Assembly: GCA_019925795.1 (NCBI GenBank)
Contig: CM034310.1
Span: 19,612,764 to 19,676,763, forward strand
Length of the DNA: 64,000 nucleotides
Origin: Dendrobium chrysotoxum
Lineage: Eukaryota; Streptophyta; Magnoliopsida; Asparagales; Orchidaceae
Reading direction: 5' to 3'
Shown: piece after piece, positions 34,940 to 47,300 of the stretch
How the letters are laid out: each line of letters begins with the position of its first letter
Numbering within the stretch: position 1 is the first letter of the stretch
Translations under genes and position numbers: made by a program
The notes under the pieces: generated by a model
Told to the model about the DNA's origin: nothing
Seen by the model: the letters and a program-made list of their open reading frames with translations, nothing else
The model's database searches: none

Positions 34940-36579
34940 TGTTGTAAATCTGGTTTTGATGATGACAAACATGTTTCCAGGGTGTTTTGCTTGGCTAACC
35001 CGTTTCAGGCACAAAAGATCACGAGCAAATCAAGCCAACTCAAGATCGGGTCCAAGTGTGTCAAATGTATGATTTTTCTTTTTATTGAGTCAATTGTAAT
35101 GTAACTGATCCCCAAGCTAAGTAACCTTACACACACACACTCAGGGGGAGAGCTTGAGTGAATTAGAGTTTCTGTTCATTTTTTGTTCAGATCGTCCTGG
35201 ACGATATTCACATCGTCCTGGATGATCCAGTAAAATTAGGGCGACCAAGTTAAGTGAGTCTGATTAAGCAGATCGTCCTGGACGATCTTTGGATCGTACG
35301 GGATGATATGCTCAAATCAGAAATTCTCAGCCGCCAGAACAAGTTAGGCAAGTTTTTATTTTAAGTTATTTGGTCTGATCGTCCCGGAGGATACGTGTAT
35401 CATCTTGGACGATTCAGTACAATCATGCTTAAATTAGTCTGGTAATTAAGGAAAGCAATTAATATTTAATTGATACGATCATATCATCCTGGACGATCGC
35501 AGGATCATCCCGGACGATCATGATCATCTAGTGCATTTCAGCTGTACGTCCCGAACTGTGTTCAGGACGATTTGGGCACTTTTTGAACTAATCATATAGG
35601 ACGATACCCGTATCGTCCTGGACGATCAAGTCATTTATTGGTCATCCAGCACAAGTTTCTCTGGATGACCCGAACTGTCTTCTGGACGATATTCCTCGAT
35701 TCGCACTAATCGTCCCGGACGATCGCAGGATCGTACGGGACGATATGAATAATTTTTTCTACTGATCGTTCAGAAGAGCTAGATCATCCAGGCTGAAATA
35801 GTTTATTTTGAACTGATCGTACAGGATGATCGATCATCCTGGACGATCTTGGCCGACCAGTTGAGATTTAGGGCAAATTTTAAGCCCTCCTATAAAAGAA
35901 CTTTTTCTTGAAACAAGAAAAATCTTTTGCGACTTTCCTTTCCAGAGAAACCCTAGAGAGAGAGAGAGTTTGGGGGAGAGAGAGAGAATCTTGTGAGGGT
36001 GAGTTAGTGAGAGATTATCTAAGGTTGCTCCAAGCACGGATCAGAGTCGTCTTCTCCGCTCGTCGTCTTTCGTCTAGTTGGTGTTCGTCATGGGAGGATC
36101 GTTCGCAAGAAGATCCGGGGTTCTCTGCCCGCTTCAGGTGGAAGCAAAAGGAGTTTAAAGGTTCTCTGCCTGCTTTAGGAGGAAGCATAAAAAGGTCGGG
36201 TTCTCTGCCCCACCGTGTGGTGAAAAGGAGGTCTTGTACAGGCTTCTTCACCTTGCTGTGGGAGCAAAAGGAGAGACACTTTTTGTTTAGTGCAATACCC
36301 GGAGGGGAGGCTCCGACGAGTGGACGTAGGTCAAGTTGACCGAACCACTATAAAATCTGGTTTACTTTTCTGATTCAGTTCTGCACTTTACTTTTTGGTA
36401 TTAACTGCGTGGTTGAATATCTGAGATTGATCTTTTCATTCTTGTTTAATAGTTTCCGCTGCTAAGTATCGAAAAGATTTTTTATTGTTGTCTAAAATTT
36501 TTAAATAACCAACTCACCCCCCCTCTTGGTTAGCCTCGGGACTAGTTCAGTAGGGCTTAACATCCCTATCGAACTTTCA
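34940..36579 (+). repeat. 3' LTR of element A
   Basis: 1640 bp, TGTTGTAAATC to ATCGAACTTTCA. Carries the palindrome array (about 35190-35860), TATA box at 35889-35898 and the GGTTCTCTGC repeats (36119 onward). It differs from the 5' LTR by scattered substitutions, many C-to-T or G-to-A, and small indels, so the insertion is not recent. Confidence 0.95.
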
Positions 36580-36584
36580 TTAGT
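36580..36584. repeat. Target-site duplication of element A, right copy (TTAGT)
   Basis: Matches 25084-25088; sequence of element B resumes after it. Confidence 0.9.
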
Positions 36585-36599
36585 GATACAAAATTCTTG

Positions 36600-36960
36600 A
36601 ATTATTTTATATATAGTTCTATACTATACATAATCGTAATGTACGATACACATTATTGATCATCATACTGTATAATTTCTCTCTTCGTACGGTACGATCC
36701 ACGTGTCAAAATGGGGGATGAATTTAAGCTCGACCGGTACGATCATAATGACTGATCGTACTGTACGAACACCTATTCATACTGTACGATTCTTTTCGTT
36801 AAAGGTCATACCGATGACTCCTCGAGATGAATAAAATCTCTTAAGATCTTCCAGTATGATCCTGATCGTACTGTACGATTTGACCACTTTTTTTGACAAG
36901 TCATCCAGACAAATTAATTACCTGATCATACTGTGCCCTATCATACTGTAAGATCATCTA
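36600..36960 (+). repeat. Palindrome array upstream of ORF2 in element B
   Basis: ATCGTACTGTACGA-type sites near 36755 and 36870, with CG-decayed forms such as ATCATACTGTA. Part of the array lies in the 315-bp duplication (24800-24890). It is followed by the TATA-like CTATAAAT. Confidence 0.85.
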
Positions 36961-36966
36961 GAAAAT

Positions 36967-36974
36967 CTATAAAT
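36967..36974 (+). promoter_or_regulatory. Internal TATA-like box before ORF2, element B
   Basis: CTATAAAT, 69 bp before the ORF2 ATG at 37043, followed by a pyrimidine-rich leader as in A and D. Confidence 0.55.
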
Positions 36975-37042
36975 TGGAGGGTTTCTTTGGCTCAATTCAC
37001 TCTCAACTTCTCTCAATCTCTTATCCCTTTAATTTTTGTCTA

Positions 37043-38152
37043 ATGGCCGGTGGAAGAAAATGTGGTAGACTGATCGAGGTGAGCTCTTCCTCCTCTCGGT
37101 GGTTCAATGACCATTTTCTCTCTGTAACTAACGAAAAAACCTACAACAAGTTCAAAGAGGCAAAGATCACTCCTTCATGCATACTTAACCAAGCTGCTTT
37201 ACAATTCGAGATTATGAATCTTTTTGCCTCCACCACTCTTTAGTTTCTTCTTACCCTGGCCTTCCCTTTTCACTCCGACCTCCTCTATAAATTTTTAGCA
37301 AATCCTAGGATAGACTTTGAATGCATAACCTTGTCCTCCTATGTCTGCAAACAAATTGTAGAAATTACTAAGGTCGATCTAGCTAAACATATTGGCCTCT
37401 CTACCGAAGGACCTCATCCCAAATTCCTCCTCACCAATGACTTTGATTGGACCTCAGTTAATGTGTTGCTTAGGAATGTGCCCACAAATCAACACCTACC
37501 ACTTATCCAAACTCTAACTCAGAATGCCATTATTATCCAACACATTCTTTGAACATCCATTATACCAAAAGCTAAAGATCGCATGCACATTACCCCGCTT
37601 CTGTGTCTAGTCACTTATTTAATCATGTCAGCCACCAAGTTTGATGAAGCTCAAATGATCCTAGATTACATTCATAACCTGTCTACTATTCGATATCCCA
37701 GTGCCCGACGAAAATAAAATATTAACTTAGGATATATCATAGGATACATCCTTAATGGCAAATATCAACTCAGCTATCCTATACCACCGGATAATCATCC
37801 CATCTTCAGCACATATGCCTTATTTTGTATTCTCTTTCATCGAGGGCAGGAGCATGCTGATCCTGATTTTGTTGAAGAAGGGGAAGCTGCTCCTGCAGTA
37901 GGACCTCCACCACTATCGATACCACCACCTGGACCTGCATACCCCGCCTTCACCTAGGATGATATTGTTCAAAGGCTTGATCGACTTGAGACTTGATTGG
38001 ACTACCACATTGACCAATAATAATGATAGCACGGTGATGATATGCGATGGTTTGGTGAATGATTCACCTTAATAGATCAATAATTCGCATCAATTCATCA
38101 ATACTATCATCCACCTCCACCACCACCACCACCTGATCAGGATCTCGACTAA
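37043..38152 (+). pseudogene. ORF2 of element B, decayed by point mutations
   Basis: 370 codons in one frame from MAGGRK to TAA, but with internal stops (TAG 37241-37243, TGA 37550-37552, others near 37716 and beyond 37950). Compared with D, the overall design is kept: basic N-terminus with a serine run, a conserved central block (SIIPKAKDRMHITPLLCLVT against SVIPKAGDRIHITPLLSLTT in D), acidic-proline linker (residues about 275-300), and a proline-rich end finishing PDQDLD. The lack of frameshifts suggests this ORF decayed later or more slowly than pol. Confidence 0.85.
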
Positions 38153-38239
38153 TAAATTATTTTTGCTTATTTATTGTGTATTTATTTTTCCTGTACTATT
38201 TTTATTTTCCTATTATGTGTGTACCCCTCTTTTTGTTAA

Positions 38240-38254
38240 TGTCGAAAGGGGGCG
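38240..38254 (+). promoter_or_regulatory. Second purine tract after ORF2, element B
   Basis: TGTCGAAAGGGGGCG, equivalent to the tract in A and D. Confidence 0.6.
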
Positions 38255-38497
38255 AAATTTCTATGTTATGATATTTTAAAAAAAAACCAAAAAAATGCAT
38301 ATATTTTTTTTATGTTGTGGTTTTTTTCTTAATCCCATTATACTTTGTTTATGGTTTTAAAAATAAAAAAAATAATAAAAAAATTAAAAAAAATTGTTTG
38401 TAAATCCTCCCATTTTTTAAATCCATCATCTAGTGAGGGAGAGCTAAGAAAGAAATGACACTTATCTTGCCTATTAGATAACATTATTTGGCATCAT

Positions 38498-38512
38498 AAA
38501 AAAGGGGGATAT
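38498..38512 (+). promoter_or_regulatory. Polypurine tract of element B
   Basis: AAAAAAGGGGGATAT directly before the 3' LTR start TATTGCAATC. Confidence 0.85.
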
Positions 38513-40332
38513 TATTGCAATCTAGGATCCCTAGCACTTGATTTTGATGATAATAAATAATATTGACTGAATTACTATATTATTCCGTGAAAAATATAAA
38601 TATTTATTTTTGACTGTGAGTACTAATATTTTAGGTAAGATACACACCGCTCAAGACTGTTGGAGACTCAAGACTAGGGAGAATAGGATGTAAATGAATT
38701 TGTATTTTATACTTTCTTTAATTTTTCATTTTTTTTAGTCTGTCACAAAAGAATGTATGCAAATGGGGTAGCCATGCACACACGCACAGAGGGAGAGAGT
38801 TTCCTTTTTTTTAAGTAAATTTTTTCTTTTAAGAAAATCATATTGTATGATTTTTAATCATATTATGCGATTTGTCATTAAAATTTAGGCTTAACCACTA
38901 ATTTTGAATGATTAGTTTGTGAACTAATCGTACTATATGATCGTGATCGTACTATATGATTTATTTCCATCTAAAAATCCTAGCCACCAGTATAGTTTAG
39001 GTAAGATTTTAAATTTGTTTTTTGAACTAATCGTGCTGGACGATCTTAATCGTACTATATGATCATTTAAAAACTTACCAAAATTATTCCCTATAATCAG
39101 GCAATTAAATCTTGATTTCTTAATTATTATTGATTGCACTGTATGATATTAATGGGACTGTACGAACCACAGAGATGATTTTTGGTCATCCCATAGATTG
39201 TACCAGATGAAAATATATTTTTTTGAACTATTTATCCCGGATGATATTTATATCATATAGGATGATAGCCTGAATTGAACTAATCATACTGTATGAAGTG
39301 TATAGTGTGGGATGATTTACAGAGATGAATTTCAGTCATCCCATAAATCATCATGTAAGAATAGGTGAAATTAAAACGGTCGTCCAGTACGATCTCACGA
39401 TTATACTATACGATGTCGTAAATTCTATGAACTGTTCATCTACCTTCGTACTGGATGGAACTGATTTTGAATTGATCGTATTATACAATATTGGATCGTA
39501 CTGTATGAACAACATTGTCTAAATTAAATCATTAAGGTTTTCTGAAGCCTAATTTAAAAAGGAGTTTTTCTTATTCAGAGAAGTTATTACTGAAGTTATT
39601 ATTGTTGTTGTGTGAAGAAGAGGAGCGTGAAAATTGAAGGGACTCTTGAGAGGGAGCTTTTGGAGAGATATAGGGTTTGTGAGAGAAAGGAGAAGGTGAG
39701 CTTGAGTGTGAGGGAGAAGGAGTGTGAGGGGATCACACGATTGCTCTGAGCTAGCTGCATGCTTGCTCCTCCTGTGGCCTTAGTGAGTCTTGTGGAAGCT
39801 CTCTAGGGAGAGAGGCTTCAAGGTCAACATCCTCGAGGTTCTCTTCCTTCTCCATGAGGGAGAAAAAGGAGAAGGTCCACTGTCGTCACTTGGAGGGTGG
39901 CATAGCATCTGGCACTCGGCCACACCGGGAAAGATGAAAGTAAGTTTTGTAAAGGCTTCTCCGCCTTGCTATGGGAGTAGAAGGAGAGTCAACTTTTAGT
40001 AGTGAAACTCTTGGAGTGGAGGACTCCAGGGAGTGAATATAGGTCAAGTGATGAACCATTATAAAAATTTCTGGTGTGCTTTTTCCATTTTCAGCATTTT
40101 ACTTTTCTTGCATTTATTTTCTATATTAACTACTTGGTGAAAAATCTGATTCTAGCTTTTCATTATTTATTTCACCACTATTTTAATTGTGTACGAATCA
40201 TTAGCTTCTATATTTGACTAGTTAAGCTTTATTTTAGAAATTCTAAAAAATTCTCTAAAACTAGAACTCGTGTTTAGGATTTATTTTTTGAAATACCAAT
40301 TCACCCCCCTCTTGGCGCATCTTGTACTTTCA
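38513..40332 (+). repeat. 3' LTR of element B
   Basis: 1820 bp, TATTGCAATC to CTTGTACTTTCA. Palindrome array about 38838-39520, TATA region degraded to AATTTAAAAAGG (39550-39561), conserved R/U5 segments with GGCTTCTCCGCCTTGCTATG near 39955. Noticeably diverged from the 5' LTR. Confidence 0.9.
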
Positions 40333-40337
40333 TCTCT
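40333..40337. repeat. Target-site duplication of element B, right copy (TCTCT)
   Basis: Matches 17902-17906. Confidence 0.9.
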
Positions 40338-41362
40338 TGATACTATCAAAAGCTTCTTGTCATTCATCATCCTATTTAAAATGAACATCCTTCTTCATCA
40401 GTTTTACAAATGGTTGACATATGCTTGATAGATTTGAGATAAACCGCCATATAAAGAACAAAGTTGATAGAGACTTTTTGGAGGTGACATTTCTATAATT
40501 GCCTTGACTTTGTTAGGATCAACCTCAATCCCTTTATATTGTACCATATACCCAAGAAATATTTTTAAGGAAACTCCAAAAGCACACTTGAGTGGGTTCA
40601 TTTTTAGATTGAATTTTCTGATCCTTTCAAATACAATTCTTAAATCTTTAAAGTGATCTTTTTGATCTATACTTTTGACAATAAGATCATTGACATAGCA
40701 TTCAACCTTCTAGTGGATAAGCTCATCAAATATATGCATCATAGCTCTTTTGTATGTAGCTCCAGAATTTTTCAAGCCAAAGGGCATGACTGTGTAGCAG
40801 AATATGCTGATTGGAGTCCTAAAAAATATATGCTTTTCATCTTCAGGTGCTATCTTGATTTGATTATATCTTGATGATCCATCCATAAATGAGAATATAT
40901 CATAGTTGGACGTATTGTCAACTAATAATTCTTATATTAAAAGTGGAAAGTCATCTTTTGGAGCGCCTTATTGAGGTCCCAAAAGTTAAAACATATACGG
41001 ATCTGACCGTTCTTCTTCTTTACAGGGACGATGTTGGCGATCAAATTGACATACCTTTCTTCTTGAATGAAACCTGCTTCAATAAACTTCTTTGTTTATG
41101 CAATCACTTGCTCATCAATTTCTAGTCTCATTCTCCATAGAGCTTGCTTAACAGGTACTATACCTAATTTGATGGCTAATTTATGAATAGCTATATCAGG
41201 GTATAAGCTTGGCATTTCATCATATGTCCAAGAAAAGCAATTCTTAAATTCACTGAGTAATAATTTCATCTTTTTAACTTTATTCTTGAAGAGAAGAGCA
41301 CTAATAAAGGTCAGACGGGAGTCCACATCAGTTCCTAAATTTATTTCCTTCAGCTTATCCAT
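40338..41362 (-). pseudogene. Reverse transcriptase of Tat element C2, decayed
   Basis: Frame 41096-41362 is the N-terminal part, with FSWTYDEMPSLYPDIAIHKL, the typical start of a Ty3/gypsy RT. Frame 40404-40601 is the thumb region: MNPLKCAFGVS, FLGYMVQYKGIEVDPNKVKA and LCSLYGGLSQIY. The catalytic box on the minus strand near 40688-40700 reads YVND instead of YVDD. Stops lie between the frames. Element B inserted right after the last of these codons. Confidence 0.75.
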
Positions 41363-42262
41363 AGTAGCAGCCTATCCACCATCTTAAAGTTCTTCTTGTG
41401 CAGGTTTAGCTTCTATATCTTATTATTCATCCCCATCTATATCTTCAATAGTTAAACATTTATCCATTATTACATAACATACATTTTGCTGAGTATGTTC
41501 TACTATCACAAATCTTAGGCCTTTTGTATCACGACTATCCATCTTTGATAATTCTTGACACCACATTCTGTAAAAGAAACATGCTTTTTGCCAAGTAACC
41601 ATATTATGAACTCCAGCTTTTTATATCACTTACTGAATTCTTTTGGGATAGTATTTGGGTGTTTCTATAGGAATTATCTCTATATCTTTATTGAAATTTC
41701 TAAGCCCATCGATATTCTCTTTTTGATACTCTCTAAATTTATAAAACAAGCTTTTCGGTCCACTACTTCCATGTAGGGGAGGTACATAAAATATTTTAAG
41801 CTCTTCAACATTATGAACCTCACAGCATATGATTTCTTTGAAATGTTATGGAGGGATCAATGTAACTATAAAAGTTTTTTCCTTTGGCTTTTCTTTAATC
41901 AAAGCCTTGTAGATTTCAAAGATATCATCTTCCTCTATGTCACTTCCCAAATGAAGTACAACTTTATTTGGTTTAGGCAATATATTAGCCATTTTTGGAA
42001 GATTTGGTGTCACGCACTTTCTTCCTGTCACCTTTTTCTCAACTTCTTCAGATTGTTTTGTACTCCTTGAGGTCGATGCTTTAGCTTCAGATAATTTTAG
42101 CTGCTTCACTTCATTTGAAATGAAATATTTTGCATCATCATAAATTTTCACTTTGTGGACTGCGAAGTTTTATATATCACCAAAAATTCAAAACTCTTCT
42201 CCATCTTATGGATATTTCATGTATTGGTGCATAGTTGATGGAATAAGACCATTCTCATACAT

Positions 42263-42979
42263 CTAAGGTCTACCCAAGAGTGCTTTAAACAAAGTGTCTA
42301 CATTGATAATATGGAACTTGGCTTCTATGCACAGCTCTCCAAATTTTAAGGGAAGAACAAATGACCCTATAGTTTTTTTTTCTTTCTCGTTAAAGCCATG
42401 CACCATAAGTTTATCTAACCTAAGATATTGAATATCTTGGGATAATGATCTTAATGTGCACAAACTCATGAGATTTATTGACGGCCCAGGGTCAATCAGG
42501 ATTCTATTTATTATGATGCCATCACTTTCTATCGAGACATATAAAGGATGATTAGGTTCCGTAGTCCCCAGCACGAGATCTTCTTAAGAGAATGTAACAA
42601 CAGGTTCATTTCTGGCATGAAGAACTTCACTTAAATATCTTTCTATGAAATATGCTTCATATTTCTTTGGATTCTTGAGAGTCTGTATTAAAGTTTCTCA
42701 AAGATCTTTTGACATTAGTAGAGCTTCATAGATACTGAGTTGTGTTGGGATTTTTCTCAAATAAGAAATGATATTATATTCTATCCCTTTATTTGTATCA
42801 CATTTCTTTTTATGATCTTTAGGAATGATTTCTTCATTGATGATTATATCTTTTCCCTTATCTTTGCTTGATAATCCCTTTTTTAGTGGTGGTGACAACA
42901 CTTTACCACTTCTTAACTGTACTTGAGCCGCCTCATTCGACTCAGCCTCTTTTGATGAAGATATGTTCAGAATCTTCAT
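42263..42979 (-). pseudogene. Protease region of Tat element C2, decayed
   Basis: Frame 42698-42979 gives the pre-protease segment (QLRSGKVLSPP and YLRKIPTQLSIYEALLMS), characteristic of Tat/Ogre polyproteins. Frame 42263-42574 gives the aspartic protease: HPLYVSIESDGIIINRILID followed by PGPSINLMSL, where relatives have DPGSSIN. The catalytic aspartate remains. A stop separates the two frames. Confidence 0.75.
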
Positions 42980-43267
42980 TTAACTTTGCACGCTCTATTT
43001 ACGAAGCCATTTGTTGATCTAACTCATCATCGCTTGGAAAATATAACTCCTCTTTTGAGTTATAATCTATCTATAGCACCATCAGACATGACTTAGACGT
43101 CATTTTATCAGTCATTTTTTTAAGAGACATTGCCTTCTGACCCTTATCGTGATCTTCAACAGAATTTCCTTCGCATGCATTTGCTGAGATGACTCGACAT
43201 GTTTCTATATAGAGAAATTCTTCATCTTCTGTTCATCATCTTCCACTTCAATTAGTCTATTTTAAGT

Positions 43268-45560
43268 TCAGACATAAAATTTGTAAGTGTTATAAGCCGT
43301 TTCAATGGTTGATGTAATCTCCAAATTGTTGATGATCTTTTGAAGCACAGTCCTATTCCTCTTTAACTCGTTATGCTTGTTTGACCTGTCAAACTTCTTG
43401 GAGGATGTTTTATAGAACTGCTTAGTATTAGAATGTCTTTGAGTCCATGACTTGGAAGTGGATGCACCTAAATTTGGATTTTCTTTTAATTTAAGTATTG
43501 GTTTCGTAGAGAATTTCCATTTTACACCAGGAACTCCTTCTAGTTGTTTGATCAACTTTCTTATTTTCTTTGATATTGTAGTCTACCATTCTTCTTTTTC
43601 TGGCATTATTTTTTATTTCATGTTATCTCCTTACTTAGCTGGGGGTATAGAAGAAGATACGGTCATCTTTACGGATTCCTTTCTTGGATGAACTAAAATG
43701 CTATTTGATAGTGTGAATTCACCATCTTGGTATTTCTTTTAAAGCCAATCTTTGTAGACATAACAATCTTTAATAAGGTGGATGATAACCTGGTGATACG
43801 GGCAATAACTTGGATTATCATATTCATCAGCTTCTTCAGGTCTTTTACACTCTGGTAATTCAAGACCAGCATTAAGTGCTTGTTTGAATAGCTTTGCCAC
43901 ACTTTTCCATTTACAAGAATATTCTTTTTTCATCTTCTCTTTAAGGGATGTGATTCGATCATCGGTTCTTAGCTTCAAACGTTCTCCTCCATCATGAAAA
44001 GTTTAAGACCTGTCGTTTTCTCCCAAAACTAATTTTGGCTGAGGTTTAGGATTTGTGTATTACTTTCTTTTATCATCTTTAGAAGTGTATTATTTTTCTT
44101 TGTCAATTCTTAAAGATGATATGGAATAGATCTCATCTCTTCTATTATCCACAATTTTATTCTTTTGGGGTCTATCTGAATGATATTCAGACTTAGATAT
44201 GTTTAACTTTTCAAACTTAGCTACTCTATCCAGTAGCACTTGATAAGTGCTAATTGAGGCCATGCATAAAATGGTAACATCTTATCATTGATGTTTCCCA
44301 TTAGCAGTTGAATGACATGCTCCTCTTCCAACTATTATTCGCATTTCATACTCATGTTGCACTAACGAGTGATGTACTTTGTCACTGACTCACCCTTTTT
44401 TCATTTCTCTAAGACAAGGTCAGCGATAGTAGTCTTCTCATTAGCACTAGTATATCTTTTCATGAATATATTTTCTAGTTTTGCAAATATCTTGATATAA
44501 TCATTAGGAAGTTCAGTGCACCATTCAAAAGCAGTCGCAGTCAAACTACTAATGAATTGACAAAAGAGTAGAACATTAACGCCTCCAGTATTTCAACAAG
44601 TTGCTTTAAACTAAGCCAAGTATTATTTAAGATTATCGGTGCCATTAAAAGTGTTGAACTTAGGAACTGAATATCCTTTAGGGTAGGTCACCTGATCGTA
44701 CTCGACCGAATATGGGTGACCCTTGCTCATAAACTTCTCTACCTGCTCTGAGGCAATGATAACTTTAATCTTTTCATTGATGATTGATTCTAGCTATGGA
44801 GTCATCACCGGCTCAGATGTACTTACAACATTTTGATGAGTTTGTAGATGAACAAGTTGATTAGCCTTATTTTCTCCTTCAGGTGTGGTTCAAATTCTAG
44901 ACACCTGGGGTATTTAGTCAGTTGGCAGATAAGTAGGAATACTACTCGATATCTGCTAGTTAACTGGCTGATTCAATATTTGATGATCAACTGGCTGAGC
45001 AAGTGCAGGAGTAATAATAATGTTCTTTTGTATTAATGACATCATCGTAGTCATTTGTGTCATCATTTATGTCATCTTGTTGTTTAGTTCTGATGTCTTT
45101 TTTATCTTTCTCCTTAATTTGGAGTTTTAAATGCCTTTATGCTTGCACTAATGTCTCAGCAAGCACTTCTTCTTCTTGATCATCATTTTGTCTATCACTT
45201 GCGGGGACTTCTCCTTCTAACTACTCGTACTAAGCTTGATCTTCTTGAGAGGTTATAATTTTAGTAGAGGTGGGCCCTACTTCATTGCATCGTCGGTAGC
45301 CACGTGTTTGATATGGCTCATCACCATGCCCCACCATGTATATGACCTCAACCTCTATAGTGTCTTCATCATCATTATTTTCTTGTACTCGAATTTCAGA
45401 GTGATGCTTCCAATAGATTTCTGGCTCTATATATGGTACAGGAACTTCTTTGATTGGTGGACTACGATTAAAATTAACCTTCTTTCAAGAAGCTGAAGTT
45501 GGCTGGCAATGGGATCCATTGGAAGATTCTCCAAGGTGTCCACTATTATGAATGCCAAAA
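43268..45560 (-). pseudogene. gag region of Tat element C2, decayed
   Basis: Frame 43739-43978 ends with a gag zinc-knuckle-like block CPYHQVIIHLIKDCY. Capsid homology further right (to 45560) is broken by many stops; no frame longer than about 90 codons survives. The 5' part continues beyond element D at 57892. Confidence 0.6.
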
Positions 45561-45561
45561 G

Positions 45562-45566
45562 TAGGA
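45562..45566. repeat. Target-site duplication of element D, left copy (TAGGA)
   Basis: TAGGA precedes the LTR start TGTTGCAAATC; the same pentamer follows the 3' LTR at 57887-57891. Confidence 0.9.
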
Positions 45567-45815
45567 TGTTGCAAATCTAGTTTTGATGATGATAAACATG
45601 TTTCCAGTGTGTTTTGCTTGGCTAACCCGTTTCAGGCACAAAAGATCACAAGCAAATCAAGGTAACTCAAGATCGGGTCCAAGTGTGTCGAATGTATGAT
45701 TTTCCTTTTATTGAGTCAATTGTAATGTAACTGATCCCCTAGCTAAGTAACCTTGCACACACACACTCAGGGGGAGAGCTTGAGTGAATCAGAGTTTCTG
45801 TTCATTTTTTGTTCA

Positions 45816-46520
45816 GATCGTCCTGAACGATTTTCACATCGTCCTGGACGATTTTCACATCGTCCTAGACGATCCAGCCAAAACAGAAACCCTAATTAAG
45901 GTAACTAAGTTAAGAGGGTCTGATTAAGCAGATTGTCCTAGACGATCTCTAGATCGTACGGGACGATATGCCCAAATCAGAAATTCTCAGCCGCCAGATC
46001 AAGTTAGGCAAGTTCTTATTTTTAGTTACTTGGTATGATCGTCTAGGACGATACGTGTATCGTCCCGGACGATTCAGTACAATCATGCCTAATTTAATCT
46101 GGTAATTAAGGAAAGTAATTTATTTTTGGTTGATACGATCATATCGTCCTGGACGATCGTAGGATCGTCCCGGACGATCTTGATCATCTCGGACAATCTT
46201 GATCGTCTAGTGCATTTAAGCTGTACGTCTAGAACTATGTACAGGACGATTTAGGGCCTTTTTGAACTAATCATACAGGATGATGTCCCTATCATCCTGA
46301 ACGATCAAGTTATTTTTTGGTCGTCCAGCACAAGGTTCTCTGGACGACCCGAGCTGTCTTCTGGACGATTTTCCTTGATTTGCACTAATCGTCCCGGACG
46401 ATCGCAGGATCGTACGGGACGATATGAACAATTTTTTCTACTGATCGTCCAGGCTGAAACAGCTGAATTTGAACTGATCGTACAGGACGATCTATCGATC
46501 ATCCTGGACGATCTTGGCCG
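45816..46520 (+). repeat. Palindrome array in U3 of the element D 5' LTR
   Basis: Exact palindromes include ATCGTCCTGGACGAT near 45838 and 46144 and ATCGTCCCGGACGAT near 46061, 46165 and 46389. Hybrids such as ATCGTACGGGACGAT combine half-sites. Confidence 0.9.
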
Positions 46521-46553
46521 ACCAGTTGAGATTTAGGGCAAATTTTAAGCCCT

Positions 46554-46563
46554 CCTATAAAAG
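46554..46563 (+). promoter_or_regulatory. TATA box of the element D 5' LTR
   Basis: CCTATAAAAG, preceded by GGACGATCTTGGCCG and followed by the GA-rich leader. Confidence 0.75.
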
Positions 46564-47247
46564 AACTTTTTCTAAAAACAAGAAAAATCTTTTGCCACCT
46601 TCCTTCCCTGAGAAACCCTAGAGAGAGAGAGAGTTGGGAGAGAGAGAGAAGATATTGTGAGGGGGAGTTAGTGAGGGATTCACTAAGGTTGCTCCAAGCA
46701 CGGATCAGAGTCATCTTCTCCGCTCGTCGTCTTTCATCTAGTCGGTGTTCGTCGTGGGAGGATCGTTCGCAAGAAGATCTGGGGTTCTATGCCCGCTTCA
46801 GGTGGAAGCAAAAGGAGTTCGAAGGTTCTCTGCCTGCTTCAGGAGGAAGCAAAAGGAGGTCAGGTTCTCTGCCTCACCGTGTGGTGAAAAAGAGGTGTTT
46901 GTACAGGCTTCTCCGCCTTGCTGTGGGAGCAAAAGGAGAGACACTTTTTGTTTAGTGCAATACCCGGAGGGGAGGCTCCTGAGAGTGGACGTAGGTCAAG
47001 TTGACCGAACCACTATAAAATCTGGTTTGCTTTTCCGATTAAGTTTTGCACTTTACTTTTCCGATATTAACTGCTTGGGTGAATATCTGTGATGGATCTT
47101 TTCGTTCTTGTTTACTTGTTTCCGCTGCTAAGTATCGAAAAGATTTTCATTGTTATCATGAAATTTTTAAATAGCCAATTCACCCCCCCTCTTGGTTAGC
47201 CTCGGGACTAGTTCACTAGGGCTTAACATCCCTATCGAACATTCAAG

Positions 47248-47259
47248 TGGTATCAGAGT
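47248..47259 (+). promoter_or_regulatory. Primer-binding site of element D
   Basis: TGGTATCAGAGT matches the initiator tRNA-Met complement at 11 of 12 positions. Confidence 0.9.
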
Positions 47260-47300
47260 GGGATTCAAAATTTAGGTTTAAAAACTTTTGAATTTGATCC

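Larger units (their letters stand above)
25089..36579 (+). mobile_element. Element A: SIRE/Maximus-like Ty1/copia retrotransposon nested in element B
   Basis: 11.5 kb, both LTRs, primer site, gag-pol, spacer, ORF2 and purine tracts present. Same family as D and E. Coding sequences are broken throughout. Inserted in unit 2 of the duplication in B, with a perfect TTAGT duplication. Confidence 0.95.
17907..40332 (+). mobile_element. Element B: SIRE/Maximus-like Ty1/copia retrotransposon with nested element A
   Basis: Two LTRs (17907-19742, 38513-40332), a tRNA-Met primer site, gag-pol of copia order, ORF2 (37043-38152), a purine tract and a TCTCT duplication define a complete but decayed element. 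Without element A it is about 10.9 kb. LTR ends are TA..CA rather than TG..CA. It is a sister family to A/D/E: the R/U5 parts of the LTRs are alignable (for instance GTGACCGAACCACTATAAAA), while the U3 palindromes have a different core. Confidence 0.9.
45567..47245 (+). repeat. 5' LTR of element D
   Basis: 1679 bp, TGTTGCAAATC to CTATCGAACATTCA. U3 has the palindrome array (45816-46520), TATA box 46554-46563, and GGTTCTCTGC repeats from about 46822. A 94-codon frame in R/U5 (46671-46955) is also present in the 5' LTR of A (26169-26453). Confidence 0.95.

Noticed and set aside
41813..42070. Plus-strand frames across 40653-42070 as membrane proteins
   Set aside because: They are antisense to the Tat RT and protease region on the minus strand.
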